A DNA stretch of 64,000 nucleotides, from positions 1 to 64,000 of the forward strand of contig LNDX01000003.1 in assembly GCA_001464475.1 (NCBI GenBank). The letters run 5' to 3'. This DNA comes from Flavobacteriaceae bacterium Ga0077528 (lineage in GTDB: Bacteria > Bacteroidota > Bacteroidia > Flavobacteriales > Flavobacteriaceae). The translations under genes were made by a program, and so were the position numbers. Numbering within the stretch: the stretch's first letter is position 1; each line of letters starts with the position of its first letter. The notes below the pieces were generated by a model. The model worked only from the letters and a program-made list of their open reading frames with translations, was not told the origin of the DNA and searched no databases. Positions 1 through 10,159 of this stretch are shown one piece after another.

Positions 1-3000
1 ACAGTTGAGTACCAACCTGCAAGAGTTGTACCGCATGTTCCTGCTGGTAATGAACCTACAATTGGCGTACAAGCATTGTCAATAATACCATTACAATCGT
101 TGTCGATTCCATCGTAACAAACATCAACTGCTCCTGGATTGATAGCCGCATTAGCATCGTTACAATCTGTTCCTAAAGTTACATAACCTGGGAAAGGAAC
201 ACAAGATTGAAAAGTTGGAGCTAATGGATCGCCATAACCATCACCATCATTATCAACATAATAAGTTAAATTTGGCAACAAAGTTATTACAGCAGAACCA
301 CTATTTCCAGTTCCTGTTAACGCTAAGCTATCTGTAACTGACACTATAGTATAAGTTGAAGTAATTAATGGTGAAACAATAATATTTGTTCCACTGATAT
401 AGTTACTTTCGGTAAATACAGTAGTTCCATCAGTATATTCAATAGTAAATGGACTTGTTCCTCCTGTTAAGGTTACCGAAATAGCAGCGCTATCACCTTC
501 ACAAATAGAAGTAGTTCCAGATATAACTGATGCAGTTGGACCAGTTAACTCTGCAGTAGTTCCATACAAAATAACATTATTTTGATTTGAATTCGTATCG
601 AATCCTCCTGTACCTCCAGTAGCTGTTGCTCCAAATCCATAAAGTCTGAATGTTGTTGTTGAAGACACATTTGTTAAACTTGTAATAGGGATAGTTTTTA
701 TAGCTGTTGCACTAGCAGTCATGTTAATAAGAGTTCCAATATCATTTGTAAATCCATCAGCAGAAGATCTAAGAGCTACTGATCTTGGACCAGTTCCAGA
801 AAAATCCCAAATAAAAGAGAAAGATGTTGGTGTGAAAGTATATCCTGAGTTAGGCGTAACTACAAATTGAATATAATCGTTTCCAGCAACAGCTTCAGAA
901 AGTGTATTTCCTCCAGCAGTATTACCTGTATTAAACCAACCGGTACCTCCAAAACGATTTGCATTACCTGTTACAGCAATAGTTCCTTGTGTAAGATTTG
1001 CAGAAGTTACATTAGGATTATTGTATGTACTTGGCTCAGTTGTTTCATTTCCAGTATTACCAAAGGTATTCCATTGTAAGATTGCAGGTGGAGTAATGTT
1101 TGCAATAAGACCTGTTGGCTGAGTTAATGAGTAATTTCCTGCACTTGCTCCACCTAATGTTGAAGTTGAAGTTACAGCAACTCCATTAGCTACAGCAGAA
1201 GAAGCGAAAGTTCCTGTTCCGATTAATGTAACAACATCACCAGAAATAATTCCAGTTAAAGTACCTGTTATTGTAGCATTAGTATTTCCGTCAAAAGGTT
1301 TGTTCTGAGCAATTGCTCCAGTTACTGTTAGTGCTCTAGGAGTAATGTCAGCAAACAATCCTGATGGAAGTGTTAGTGTGTATTTTGCAATATCTGCACC
1401 GCTTAAAGTTTGCGTAGATGAAACTACAATACCGTTTGCTACATCAACTGAAGCAAAAGTACCAGTATTAGAAACGGTAACATCATCAGTACCTACAACA
1501 CCCACTAAAGTGTAACCTGAAATTATTGCATTATTTAATTTATTATAAATTTTGTTATTAGCCACAGCACCTGAAATAGTCAGCTCTTTAGCTAAAATTG
1601 TATAATTTAAAGTTGCTATACCTGTTCCTCCACCATTTGTAGCAGAAATAGTAACTGTATACAATCCAGGTAATCCTGTTGGTGTTCCAGTAATTTCACC
1701 ATTAGAAGTATTTACAGATAATCCTGCAGGTAAACCAGTAGCATTAAAACTTGATGGCGACTCTGAAGCAGTTATTGTGTATGTTGCAGCCGAAACACCA
1801 TATGTAGCAGATGCTGTTAAAACACTAGAGATTACTGGTGAAGGCTCACTTGTAATATCAGCTACTAAAGAAGGCTGAGTAAGGTAATAATTAGCAGAAC
1901 CTGCTCCACTGATTGAGTATCCAGTTACTGAAACAGCAACTGCATTTGCAACAGCAGAACTTGCGAAAGTTCCAACTGGTGTTCCATCTAAAGAAACCAC
2001 ATCGCTATTGATTACACCAACTAAAGAACCTGTTCCTGATAAAGTTGCAGATGTATTTCCATCAAAAACTTTATTATTAGCAGTTAATCCAGACACTGTT
2101 AATTCCTTAGTAGAAACCGTACTTGAAACAGTTGCTACATTTACAGAAGTGGCATTAGAACTAGACAATACAATATCTCCAGAATAAGGAGAATTAATAA
2201 CAGATGCTGTAGCACTTAAACGCATATAAACTGGTGTCGAAGAAATAGTTCCAGCCGCACCTACAGTAACTGAAGAAGCAAAACCAGAACCTGATGATAA
2301 GGAAACTTCATATCCAGAAGGAGGTGTTACTAAAATTCCAGCTTGCATGAAAGTTCCAGAAACAGAGAAAGAAGTTTCTGAAGATGGTGTTCCGTAAACA
2401 GTTGATAGTGCAGATAAAGTTCCTGAAGCAGCAATAGCTGGTGGTGGAGCTAGCTCTGTATAACCATTTAAAACAACATTATTTTGAGAAGAAGCACAGT
2501 CAAATCCAGCTGTACCTCCTGTACCATTATATGCATAAAGTCTGAAAGTTGTTGCACTAGACAACGCTGTTAAACCAGAAATCGTTATTGTTCTGAATAA
2601 AGTTGTACTAGATGTTAATCCATTAATCACACCTAAATCTGAGGTATAATTATCAGCTGATGATCTCAAAGCTACACTCGTTGGACCAGTTCCAGATCTA
2701 TCCCAAATAAAAACAAATGAAGTAGGTGTAAATAAATAACCTACTGCTGGTGTAGCTGTAAATTGGATATATTGATTAGTTGCTACAGAAGTTTGAGAAC
2801 CCCAAGTACCTCCAAAACGGTTTCCATTTCCTGCAGGTGTTACAGTACTTCCTGTAAAATTTAAACTAGAAGATAACATATTAGCATCATTAGTAGCACT
2901 TGGCTCTATTGTTTCAGTTCCTGCATTTCCAAAAGTATTCCATTGTAATAAAGGAACTGATGGCACAGTAATATTTGCAGTCAAACCAGTTGGCTGAGTC

Positions 3001-4991
3001 AAAGAATAGTTTCCAGAATTTGCACCTCCAATTGTAGAAGTTGATGTAACAGCAATTCCAGTTCCAATTGCTGAACTAGCAAATGTACCTGATAAAGTTA
3101 AAGTTACTGCATCTGGAGCAATCACTCCATTTAATGTACCTGTTATGGTAGCTGTTGTATTTCCGTCAAAACCTTTGTTTTGAGCAGCTGCACCAGAAAT
3201 AGTTACTTCTTTAGCTGTAATATCTGCTGCTAATCCAGTAGGTAAAGTCAAACTATACTTTCCAGCATCCAAACCACTTAATGTTTGAGTTGAAGTAACT
3301 GAGACACCATTTGAAACATTAATAGTTGCAAATGTTCCAGTATTAGAAACAGATACATTATCACTTCCAAAAACACCTACTAAAGTAGATCCTGAAATTG
3401 TAGCAACATTAGTTCTATCATAAATTTTATTATCAGCAATAGCTCCAGAAATTGTCAATTCTTTGGCTATAATTGTATAAACTAATGTTTGACTATCACC
3501 TATACCAGCACCATTAGATGCTGAAATCAAAACATTATAAGCACCAGGAGTAGCTGTTGGTGTTCCTGAAATTTCACCATTTGTAGTATTTAAAGTCAAT
3601 CCACTTGGCAAACCAGAAGCACTATAGCTTGTTGGAGATTCAGAAGCAGTAATTGTATAAATCGAAGCAACAGTTCCATATGCTGAACTAAAAGTTAGTC
3701 CACTAGTAATTGAAGGTGTTGGAGAAGAGGTAATTGAGATAGTTCCATCTGCAGCTAAAAAATTATAATTTGTAGCTGTTAACAATGATACATCTGGAGT
3801 AATAGTAACACCAGAAGTAGCTGCTGGAGTAGTATCAGTATAAGAAGTTGTATAAGATACAGAACCACCAATTACAGACACATTTTCACTATTAACAAAT
3901 CCTGAAGATGTATAAGAACCTAAACCAATAACCGTTGCAACAGGTGTTCCGAAAGCAACATTTTGATTATTTGCTGTTATAGTAATTGTAGCTGGAAAAA
4001 CAATATTTCCAGTTGATGTTGTTGTAATATTTACTGGAGATGCTCCAGTGCTTGAAAGAACAATATTTTGAGAATTATAAGAACCAGGAACAGGAGCGTC
4101 AGCTTTTAATCTAATTCTTAAAGTACCACTTGCACTTCCAGAAGTTTGTGTAAATGATGTTGTTGCACCATAAGTAATTCCGTCATTAGACACTTCAAAA
4201 CCAGTTGGAGCTGTTGCTACTAAATTAGCAGATAAATCAGCTCCTGAAACTGCAAAAGATTGAACTGTGGAAGCTGTTCCATATGTTGTTGTAAAAGCAG
4301 TTGCAGTGGCAGCACCTGAAATAATAGGTGTAGTAGTTGCTACTAGAGTTCCATTAAAAATTAAATTACCTTGAAGACCTCCAGTACCAGCGTTAGTCTC
4401 TGCACCATAAGCATAAAATCTGAAAGTAATCGTTGAAATACCAGTATTTGAAACACTCACTACATTTCCTGTGTAACCACTATTCGCGTCTGGCGATTCT
4501 AATACATTAGTTACGTTTGTTAAACCAGCACCAGTTGTTGTTACAGGTATTAACGAAGCATAAGTATCTAAACTTGTTCTCCATTGAAACCTTCTTGGAC
4601 CTGCGGCACTTCTACCAACACCAAATTGTAAGGATGGATTAGAAATTGTATATCCTGAATTAGCTGTAATAGTGAATTCATAATATTTACCTAAATCAAC
4701 ATTACCACCTATTGCACCAAGATCAATTGATCCTGTTGGCCAATTTGTTGCTCTCGAATTTCCACTACTACTTGATGTGGATACTGAAACTTTAACCAAA
4801 GGATTAACTGTTAAGTTAGTAATAGCAGTCCCATTATATGGCAAACTACTAACATTTCCTACAGTACCTGCAAAACTATATGTTCCACTAAAAGCTTGTC
4901 CAACAGCATTTGTTGAAAAAAATAGTAATAATAACGCTAAGCTCCAAAAGAGCGGTCGCATTGAATTAATAACTTGTAAATGTTTTTTCAT
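1..4991 (-). CDS. Giant secreted repeat protein, adhesin-like (3' end beyond the window)
   Basis: The reading frame is open from an ATG at 4991 to the left edge, about 1660 residues so far. It starts with a signal peptide (MKKHLQ, hydrophobic LALLLLFF, then NAVGQA). In protein order I read: a beta-rich anchor-like module (about 4860-4380); Ig-like modules (4320-3740); a putative-Ig module (3710-3470); two YDG-type repeats (3470-2960, with cores such as NKIYDRTNVATI); a second anchor-like module (2960-2460); another Ig-like and YDG stretch (2430-1870); a second putative-Ig module and two more YDG repeats (1850-1090); a third anchor-like module (1090-550); and near the edge a MopE-type metal-binding motif (CYDGIDNDCNG, about 115-65). 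The protein is Thr/Ser/Gly/Val-rich with few charges, as in T9SS-exported surface proteins. A C-terminal sorting domain is expected outside the window. The ligand is unknown. The module names are my reading of motifs. Confidence 0.85.
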   Translation of the reverse strand, partial: MKKHLQVINSMRPLFWSLALLLLFFSTNAVGQAFSGTYSFAGTVGNVSSLPYNGTAITNLTVNPLVKVSVSTSSSSGNSRATNWPTGSIDLGAIGGNVDLGKYYEFTITANSGYTISNPSLQFGVGRSAAGPRRFQWRTSLDTYASLIPVTTTGAGLTNVTNVLESPDANSGYTGNVVSVSNTGISTITFRFYAYGAETNAGTGGLQGNLIFNGTLVATTTPIISGAATATAFTTTYGTASTVQSFAVSGADLSANLVATAPTGFEVSNDGITYGATTSFTQTSGSASGTLRIRLKADAPVPGSYNSQNIVLSSTGASPVNITTTSTGNIVFPATITITANNQNVAFGTPVATVIGLGSYTSSGFVNSENVSVIGGSVSYTTSYTDTTPAATSGVTITPDVSLLTATNYNFLAADGTISITSSPTPSITSGLTFSSAYGTVASIYTITASESPTSYSASGLPSGLTLNTTNGEISGTPTATPGAYNVLISASNGAGIGDSQTLVYTIIAKELTISGAIADNKIYDRTNVATISGSTLVGVFGSDNVSVSNTGTFATINVSNGVSVTSTQTLSGLDAGKYSLTLPTGLAADITAKEVTISGAAAQNKGFDGNTTATITGTLNGVIAPDAVTLTLSGTFASSAIGTGIAVTSTSTIGGANSGNYSLTQPTGLTANITVPSVPLLQWNTFGNAGTETIEPSATNDANMLSSSLNFTGSTVTPAGNGNRFGGTWGSQTSVATNQYIQFTATPAVGYLFTPTSFVFIWDRSGTGPTSVALRSSADNYTSDLGVINGLTSSTTLFRTITISGLTALSSATTFRLYAYNGTGGTAGFDCASSQNNVVLNGYTELAPPPAIAASGTLSALSTVYGTPSSETSFSVSGTFMQAGILVTPPSGYEVSLSSGSGFASSVTVGAAGTISSTPVYMRLSATASVINSPYSGDIVLSSSNATSVNVATVSSTVSTKELTVSGLTANNKVFDGNTSATLSGTGSLVGVINSDVVSLDGTPVGTFASSAVANAVAVSVTGYSISGAGSANYYLTQPSLVADITSEPSPVISSVLTASATYGVSAATYTITASESPSSFNATGLPAGLSVNTSNGEITGTPTGLPGLYTVTISATNGGGTGIATLNYTILAKELTISGAVANNKIYNKLNNAIISGYTLVGVVGTDDVTVSNTGTFASVDVANGIVVSSTQTLSGADIAKYTLTLPSGLFADITPRALTVTGAIAQNKPFDGNTNATITGTLTGIISGDVVTLIGTGTFASSAVANGVAVTSTSTLGGASAGNYSLTQPTGLIANITPPAILQWNTFGNTGNETTEPSTYNNPNVTSANLTQGTIAVTGNANRFGGTGWFNTGNTAGGNTLSEAVAGNDYIQFVVTPNSGYTFTPTSFSFIWDFSGTGPRSVALRSSADGFTNDIGTLINMTASATAIKTIPITSLTNVSSTTTFRLYGFGATATGGTGGFDTNSNQNNVILYGTTAELTGPTASVISGTTSICEGDSAAISVTLTGGTSPFTIEYTDGTTVFTESNYISGTNIIVSPLITSTYTIVSVTDSLALTGTGNSGSAVITLLPNLTYYVDNDGDGYGDPLAPTFQSCVPFPGYVTLGTDCNDANAAINPGAVDVCYDGIDNDCNGIIDNACTPIVGSLPAGTCGTTLAGWYST

Positions 4992-5021
4992 AAAATTATG
5001 ATTTTTTTTGATTTTGAAGTA

Positions 5022-5029
5022 CAAAGTTA
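5022..5029 (-). promoter_or_regulatory. -10 element for the giant repeat protein
   Basis: On the minus strand this reads TAACTTTG, matching the Bacteroidetes TAnnTTTG consensus, about 30 nt before the start codon at 4991. No well-spaced -33 TTTG is evident. Confidence 0.5.
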
Positions 5030-5149
5030 AAAACTAAACTTCTCAAAACGTATGTTTTATGTTAGCTTTTTGTTAACATTTATCAACAATTACGTTTATC
5101 GATTAAATAAGTTTTTAATCGGATTTATTGCAAAAAACACATAAAAAAA

Positions 5150-5171
5150 ACTCCTCAATTTCTTGAGGAGT
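5150..5171 (-). terminator. Intrinsic terminator of the rpoC-DUF3467 unit
   Basis: ACTCCTCAA, a GAAA loop and TTGAGGAGT form a perfect 9-bp stem, followed on the minus strand by a run of eight T (5142-5149). It lies about 10 nt after the DUF3467 stop and closes the transcription unit that contains rpoB and rpoC. Confidence 0.9.
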
Positions 5172-5180
5172 TTTGATTTA

Positions 5181-5495
5181 TTAAGCTTGTCCTGTTGGAC
5201 CAAAGTTTAAAGGAATTGGCGGTTGTTCGGAATCTTTTATTTCGCCATGAGCCACTTCAAATCGGTGAATGTTTTCTCCTAATGCTTTAAGAAACCTTTT
5301 AGCATGTTGAGGAGTTAAAATAATTCTCGATTTTACTTTTGATTTTGGAACACCAGGCATGATGGTCACAAAATCTAAAACAAACTCAGATGGAGAATGA
5401 TTGATAATTGCTAGATTAGAATAAATTCCCTCAGCAACTTTTTCATCAAGCTCAATGTTTATTTGTCCCGGTTGTGGTTGATTATTATCACTCAT
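5181..5495 (-). CDS. DUF3467 family protein
   Basis: This 104-residue acidic cytoplasmic protein matches the DUF3467 family by its core (GIYSNLAIINHSPSEFVLDF, then PGVPKSKVKSRIILTPQHAKRF). The family has no assigned biochemical function that I know of. The gene starts 2 nt after the rpoC stop, so it is almost certainly co-transcribed with rpoC and perhaps translationally coupled, and a strong terminator follows. Its position at the end of the rpoBC unit hints at a link to transcription or translation, but that is inference. The ends are Pro/Gln-rich and probably disordered. Confidence 0.85.
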   Translation of the reverse strand: MSDNNQPQPGQINIELDEKVAEGIYSNLAIINHSPSEFVLDFVTIMPGVPKSKVKSRIILTPQHAKRFLKALGENIHRFEVAHGEIKDSEQPPIPLNFGPTGQA

Positions 5496-5497
5496 GA

Positions 5498-8400
5498 TTA
5501 ATAAATATATTCTTCTTTATTCGCCATTAACTCATTGTAATCCTCTTTAGATCCAACTATGATGTGATCGTAATCTCTCATACCTGTACCAGCTGGAATT
5601 CTGTGTCCAACGATTACATTTTCTTTCAATCCTTCTAAAGTATCTACTTTACCAGCAACAGCTGCTTCATTCAATACTTTTGTTGTTTCTTGGAACGATG
5701 CTGCAGAAATGAATGATTTAGTTTGAAGCGAAGCTCTTGTAATACCTTGTAATACAGGAGTTGCAGTAGCAGTAATAACATCACGAGCTACAACTAAATT
5801 TTTATCATTACGTTTCAATAATGAATTTTCATCTCTTAATTCACGTGGAGAAATGATTTGACCTGGTTTAAGATTTTCAGAATCACCTGCATCTTCAACC
5901 ACTTTCATTCCATATAATTTATCATTTTCAACGATAAAATCACTTGTGTGAATTAATTGCTCTTCTAAGAATAAAGTATCTCCTGGATCTTCAACTCTTA
6001 CTTTACGCATCATTTGACGAATAACAACCTCAAAGTGTTTATCATTGATTTTTACACCTTGAAGACGGTAAACTTCTTGAATTTCGTTAACCAAGTATTG
6101 TTGAACAGCAGATGGTCCTTGAATTCTTAAAATATCGTCTGGAGTGATTGCACCATCTGATAAAGGAACTCCAGCTTTTACGAAGTCATTCTCTTGAACA
6201 AGAATTTGACTAGATAATTTTACTAGATATTTCTTAACCTCACCAAATTTAGATTCGATGATGATTTCACGGTTACCTCTCTTAATTTTTCCGAAAGAAA
6301 CAACTCCATCAATTTCTGAAACTACAGCAGGATTAGAAGGATTACGAGCTTCTAACAACTCAGTAATTCTTGGTAAACCTCCAGTAATATCTCCAGCTTT
6401 AGAAGAACGACGAGGAATTTTCACAAGGATTTTACCTGCTTTAATTTTCTCTCCATCTTCTACCATAAGGTGAGCTCCAACTGGTAAGTTGTAAGAACGA
6501 ATAAGCTCTCCATCTTTACCGTAAACTAATAATGTTGGAATTAATTTTTTGTTTCTTCCTTCAGAAATTACTTTTTCTTGGAAACCTGTTTGCTCATCGA
6601 TTTCAACTTGGAAAGATTGTCCTTGTTCTAAATCTTCGTAAGCAATTTTTCCTGTAAATTCAGAAACAATTACACCATTATATGGATCCCATTTACAAAT
6701 TGCAGCTCCTTTTTCAACTACGTCACCGTCTTTTACACTGATAACAGAACCATAAGGAATGTAATGAGTGCTTAAAAGGATTCCTGTTTTAACATCAATT
6801 AATTTTAATTCTGTTGAACGAGAAACTACAATATCTACTTTGTTTCCATCAGCATCTTCACCAACAACAGTTTTTAAATCTTCAATTTCTAGTTTTCCAC
6901 CAAATCTTGCAATAATGCTTGATTCTTCAGAAACTCCTCCAGCAACTCCACCAACGTGGAATGTACGAAGTGTTAACTGTGTTCCTGGCTCACCAATTGA
7001 CTGTGCAGCGATAACACCAACAGCTTCACCTTTTTGAGTCATTTTTCCAGTAGCTAAGTTTCTTCCATAACATTTAGCACAAATACCTTTTTTAGCTTCA
7101 CAAACTAGAGGAGAACGCACTTCCACTTTTTCAATTGGAGATTCTTCAATAGCTTTAACGATAGCTTCAGTAATTTGCTCACCAGCATGAACTAATATAT
7201 TAGAATCAAGAGGATTGATAACGTCTTGTAATGCAACACGTCCTAAAATTCTCTCTCCTAATGTTTCAACAATTTCTTCATTTTTCTTTAAAGCAGAAAC
7301 TTCAATTCCTCTTAAAGTACCACAATCTACAGAGTTTACAATTACGTCTTGAGAAACGTCATGTAATCTACGAGTTAAGTAACCAGCATCGGCAGTTTTA
7401 AGAGCCGTATCCGCAAGACCTTTACGCGCACCGTGAGTAGAAATAAAGTACTCAAGGATAGAAAGACCTTCTTTAAAGTTTGAAAGAATTGGATTTTCAA
7501 TAATTTCACCACCACCAGCAGTAGATTTTTTAGGCTTAGCCATCAAACCACGCATACCAGTTAACTGACGAATTTGTTCTTTAGATCCACGCGCTCCAGA
7601 GTCAAGCATCATATATACAGAGTTGAAACCTTGTTGGTCTTCTCTAATATTTTTCATTGCTAATTCTGTTAATTGAGCATTTGCAGAAGTCCAAATATCA
7701 ATAACCTGATTGTAACGTTCGTTATTTGTGATAAGCCCCATGTTATAGTTCATAGAAATACCTTCTACTTGAACACGAGCATCAGCAATTAATTTAGTTT
7801 TTTGCTCAGGAATTCGAATATCACCTAATGAGAACGATAAACCACCTTTAAAGGCAAATTTATAACCCATATCTTTCATGTTATCAAGGAAAGCTGCCGT
7901 TGTAGGAACATCAGTTACTGCAAGGATTTTTCCAATAATATCACGCAAAGATTTTTTAGTTAATACTTCGTTTATATATCCAGCTGCTGGAGGAACTACT
8001 TCGTTGAAAAGTACTCTACCTGCAGTTGTTTGAATAACTTTGTAAACTAACTCACCATTTTCATTAAAATCTTTAGCACGTACTTTCACACGAGCATTCA
8101 ATTCTAATCTACCTTCATTCAAAGCAATATTTACTTCTTCTGCAGAGTAGAAAGTTAAATCTTGACCTAAAATTGGATGCTCTGGAGTTGACAAACGCTC
8201 TTTGGTCATATAATATAGACCTAGTACCATGTCTTGAGAAGGTACTGTAATTGGAGCACCATTTGCTGGATTCAAGATATTATGAGAAGCCAACATTAAT
8301 AATTGTGCTTCCAAAATAGCTTCTGGTCCAAGTGGCAAGTGAACCGCCATCTGGTCACCATCAAAATCCGCGTTGAACGCCGTACAAACTAATGGGTGTA

Positions 8401-9811
8401 ATTGGATAGCTTTTCCTTCAATTAATTTTGGTTGGAAAGCTTGAATACCAAGTCTGTGTAAGGTAGGAGCACGATTCAGTAATACTGGATGTCCTTTAAT
8501 TACATTTTCTAAGATATCCCAAACTACTGGCTCTTTTTTGTCAATTATTTTTTTAGCCGACTTAACTGTTTTAACAATCCCTCTTTCGATTAACTTACGA
8601 ATAACGAATGGTTTGTATAGTTCAGCAGCCATATCTTTAGGAAGACCACATTCGAACAATTTCATTTCTGGTCCAACAACAATTACCGAACGAGCAGAAT
8701 AATCCACACGTTTTCCAAGTAAGTTTTGACGGAAACGACCTTGTTTACCTTTTAATGAGTCAGATAAAGATTTTAATGGTCTGTTTGATTCAGTTTTAAC
8801 AGCAGAAGCTTTACGAGTGTTATCAAATAATGAATCTACTGATTCTTGCAACATACGTTTTTCGTTTCTTAAGATAACTTCTGGAGCTTTGATTTCCATT
8901 AATCTTTTCAAACGGTTGTTTCTGATGATAACTCTACGATACAAGTCATTCAAATCTGAAGTTGCGAAACGACCACCATCAAGTGGCACTAAGGGACGCA
9001 ATTCTGGTGGAATAACTGGTACAACTTTAAGAATCATCCATTCTGGACGGTTCTCTCTGTTCAAATTAGAATCACGGAATGATTCAACAACTTGTAATCT
9101 TTTTAATGCTTCTGTTTTTCTTTGTTTAGAAGTTTCATTGTTTGCACTATGTCTTAATTCATAAGAAAGTGCATCTAAATCTGTTCTAGCTAATAAATCC
9201 ATAATACATTCAGCACCCATTTTAGCGATGAATTTATTAGGATCGTTATCATCTAAATATTGATTTTCCATCGGAAGTGTATCTAAAATATTTAGGTACT
9301 CTTCTTCTGTTAAGAAATCCAATCTTTGTAATGATTCACCATCAACATTTTTTGCAATACCTGCTTGGATTACTACATATCTTTCGTAGTAGATAATCAT
9401 ATCTAATTTTTTAGATGGTAATCCAAGAATGTATCCTATTTTGTTTGGAAGTGAACGGAAATACCAAATATGAGCAATAGGCACAACAAGGTTGATGTGT
9501 CCTACTCTATCACGACGTACTTTTTTCTCTGTTACTTCAACACCACAACGGTCACATACGATTCCTTTGTAGCGAATTCTTTTATATTTTCCACAAGCAC
9601 ACTCAAAATCTTTTACTGGACCGAAAATCCTTTCACAAAAAAGACCATCACGTTCTGGTTTGTGAGTTCTGTAATTAATGGTTTCTGGTTTCAAAACCTC
9701 GCCACGAGATTCTGCCAAAATTGATTCTGGTGAAGCCAATCCAATAGTGATTTTATTAAATCTCTTAATGGTGTTTTGCTTGTTGTCTTTGTTATTTCTA
9801 TTATTCATCAT
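5498..9811 (-). CDS. rpoC: DNA-directed RNA polymerase subunit beta'
   Basis: This 1437-residue protein is the large catalytic clamp subunit of RNA polymerase. The Mg-binding active-site motif [15 protein letters not shown] is present, as are the N-terminal zinc ribbon ([20 protein letters not shown]), the second zinc site ([13 protein letters not shown]) and the trigger-loop/bridge-helix region ([16 protein letters not shown]). The length fits Bacteroidetes RpoC. Two adjacent ATG codons (9811 and 9808) could serve as start; the first is used here. It follows rpoB across an unusually long spacer of about 350 bp with a strong hairpin. Confidence 0.98.
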   Translation of the reverse strand: MMNNRNNKDNKQNTIKRFNKITIGLASPESILAESRGEVLKPETINYRTHKPERDGLFCERIFGPVKDFECACGKYKRIRYKGIVCDRCGVEVTEKKVRRDRVGHINLVVPIAHIWYFRSLPNKIGYILGLPSKKLDMIIYYERYVVIQAGIAKNVDGESLQRLDFLTEEEYLNILDTLPMENQYLDDNDPNKFIAKMGAECIMDLLARTDLDALSYELRHSANNETSKQRKTEALKRLQVVESFRDSNLNRENRPEWMILKVVPVIPPELRPLVPLDGGRFATSDLNDLYRRVIIRNNRLKRLMEIKAPEVILRNEKRMLQESVDSLFDNTRKASAVKTESNRPLKSLSDSLKGKQGRFRQNLLGKRVDYSARSVIVVGPEMKLFECGLPKDMAAELYKPFVIRKLIERGIVKTVKSAKKIIDKKEPVVWDILENVIKGHPVLLNRAPTLHRLGIQAFQPKLIEGKAIQLHPLVCTAFNADFDGDQMAVHLPLGPEAILEAQLLMLASHNILNPANGAPITVPSQDMVLGLYYMTKERLSTPEHPILGQDLTFYSAEEVNIALNEGRLELNARVKVRAKDFNENGELVYKVIQTTAGRVLFNEVVPPAAGYINEVLTKKSLRDIIGKILAVTDVPTTAAFLDNMKDMGYKFAFKGGLSFSLGDIRIPEQKTKLIADARVQVEGISMNYNMGLITNNERYNQVIDIWTSANAQLTELAMKNIREDQQGFNSVYMMLDSGARGSKEQIRQLTGMRGLMAKPKKSTAGGGEIIENPILSNFKEGLSILEYFISTHGARKGLADTALKTADAGYLTRRLHDVSQDVIVNSVDCGTLRGIEVSALKKNEEIVETLGERILGRVALQDVINPLDSNILVHAGEQITEAIVKAIEESPIEKVEVRSPLVCEAKKGICAKCYGRNLATGKMTQKGEAVGVIAAQSIGEPGTQLTLRTFHVGGVAGGVSEESSIIARFGGKLEIEDLKTVVGEDADGNKVDIVVSRSTELKLIDVKTGILLSTHYIPYGSVISVKDGDVVEKGAAICKWDPYNGVIVSEFTGKIAYEDLEQGQSFQVEIDEQTGFQEKVISEGRNKKLIPTLLVYGKDGELIRSYNLPVGAHLMVEDGEKIKAGKILVKIPRRSSKAGDITGGLPRITELLEARNPSNPAVVSEIDGVVSFGKIKRGNREIIIESKFGEVKKYLVKLSSQILVQENDFVKAGVPLSDGAITPDDILRIQGPSAVQQYLVNEIQEVYRLQGVKINDKHFEVVIRQMMRKVRVEDPGDTLFLEEQLIHTSDFIVENDKLYGMKVVEDAGDSENLKPGQIISPRELRDENSLLKRNDKNLVVARDVITATATPVLQGITRASLQTKSFISAASFQETTKVLNEAAVAGKVDTLEGLKENVIVGHRIPAGTGMRDYDHIIVGSKEDYNELMANKEEYIY

Positions 9812-10159
9812 AGTTTTTACTATTGATTTACTACTATTAATTGAACTTAGATTTATAGTTTCGAAGTGATGAGTGATAAGTTATAAGTGATGAGCTGTTG
9901 AATATTAAAATATCTATTCTTACTAATTACTATTTACTTTTTACTAATTACTAAAAAACCATTAAGTTACTACCTCGAATTACTTCTCTAAACCTCAAAT
10001 CTAAAATTTGGAGGTGCTAGTTATAAATAAAATCTATAAAAAATCGGAACGGTTTACGGGTATAAATCTTTAAAAACTTGTTTTTGAAAAAGTTTTCAGT
10101 TTTCAGTCACAGTTTTCAGTTGTTACACTGTAAACTGTGACTGTGACTGTTTACTATAA
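9812..10159. other. rpoB-rpoC intergenic region without a gene
   Basis: This is a 348-bp spacer between two genes that are usually close together. I find no ORF with coding character. It is made of repeated short words: GTGATGAGTGATAAG-like (9868-9897), ACTAATTACTATTTAC-like (9917-9952) and CAGTTTTCAGT/ACTGTGACTG (10094-10150). It has a minor stem at 9993-10014 (CCTCAAAT with ATTTGGAGG) and the large hairpin at 10104-10143. Such word-rich AT spacers look like drifting simple sequence rather than a conserved RNA. Confidence 0.6.
10104..10143 (-). terminator. Hairpin directly after rpoB, possible attenuator
   Basis: Left arm CAGTCACAGTTTTCAGT (10104-10120) pairs with ACTGTAAACTGTGACTG (10127-10143) with one mismatch in 17 bp around a 6-nt loop. 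It sits 16 nt after the rpoB stop. On the minus strand the next bases contain only a short T run (CTTTTTC near 10085-10095), so read-through into rpoC is likely and partial termination is possible. Confidence 0.5.

Noticed and set aside
867..1079. Plus-strand frame with Cys- and Ser-rich residues inside the giant repeat gene
   Set aside because: It is a shadow of the repeat-rich minus-strand frame; the composition reflects the Thr/Val/Gly codons on the other strand.
8817..9164. 115-residue plus-strand frame opposite rpoC
   Set aside because: It is an antisense shadow of rpoC with low-complexity Ser/Leu composition.
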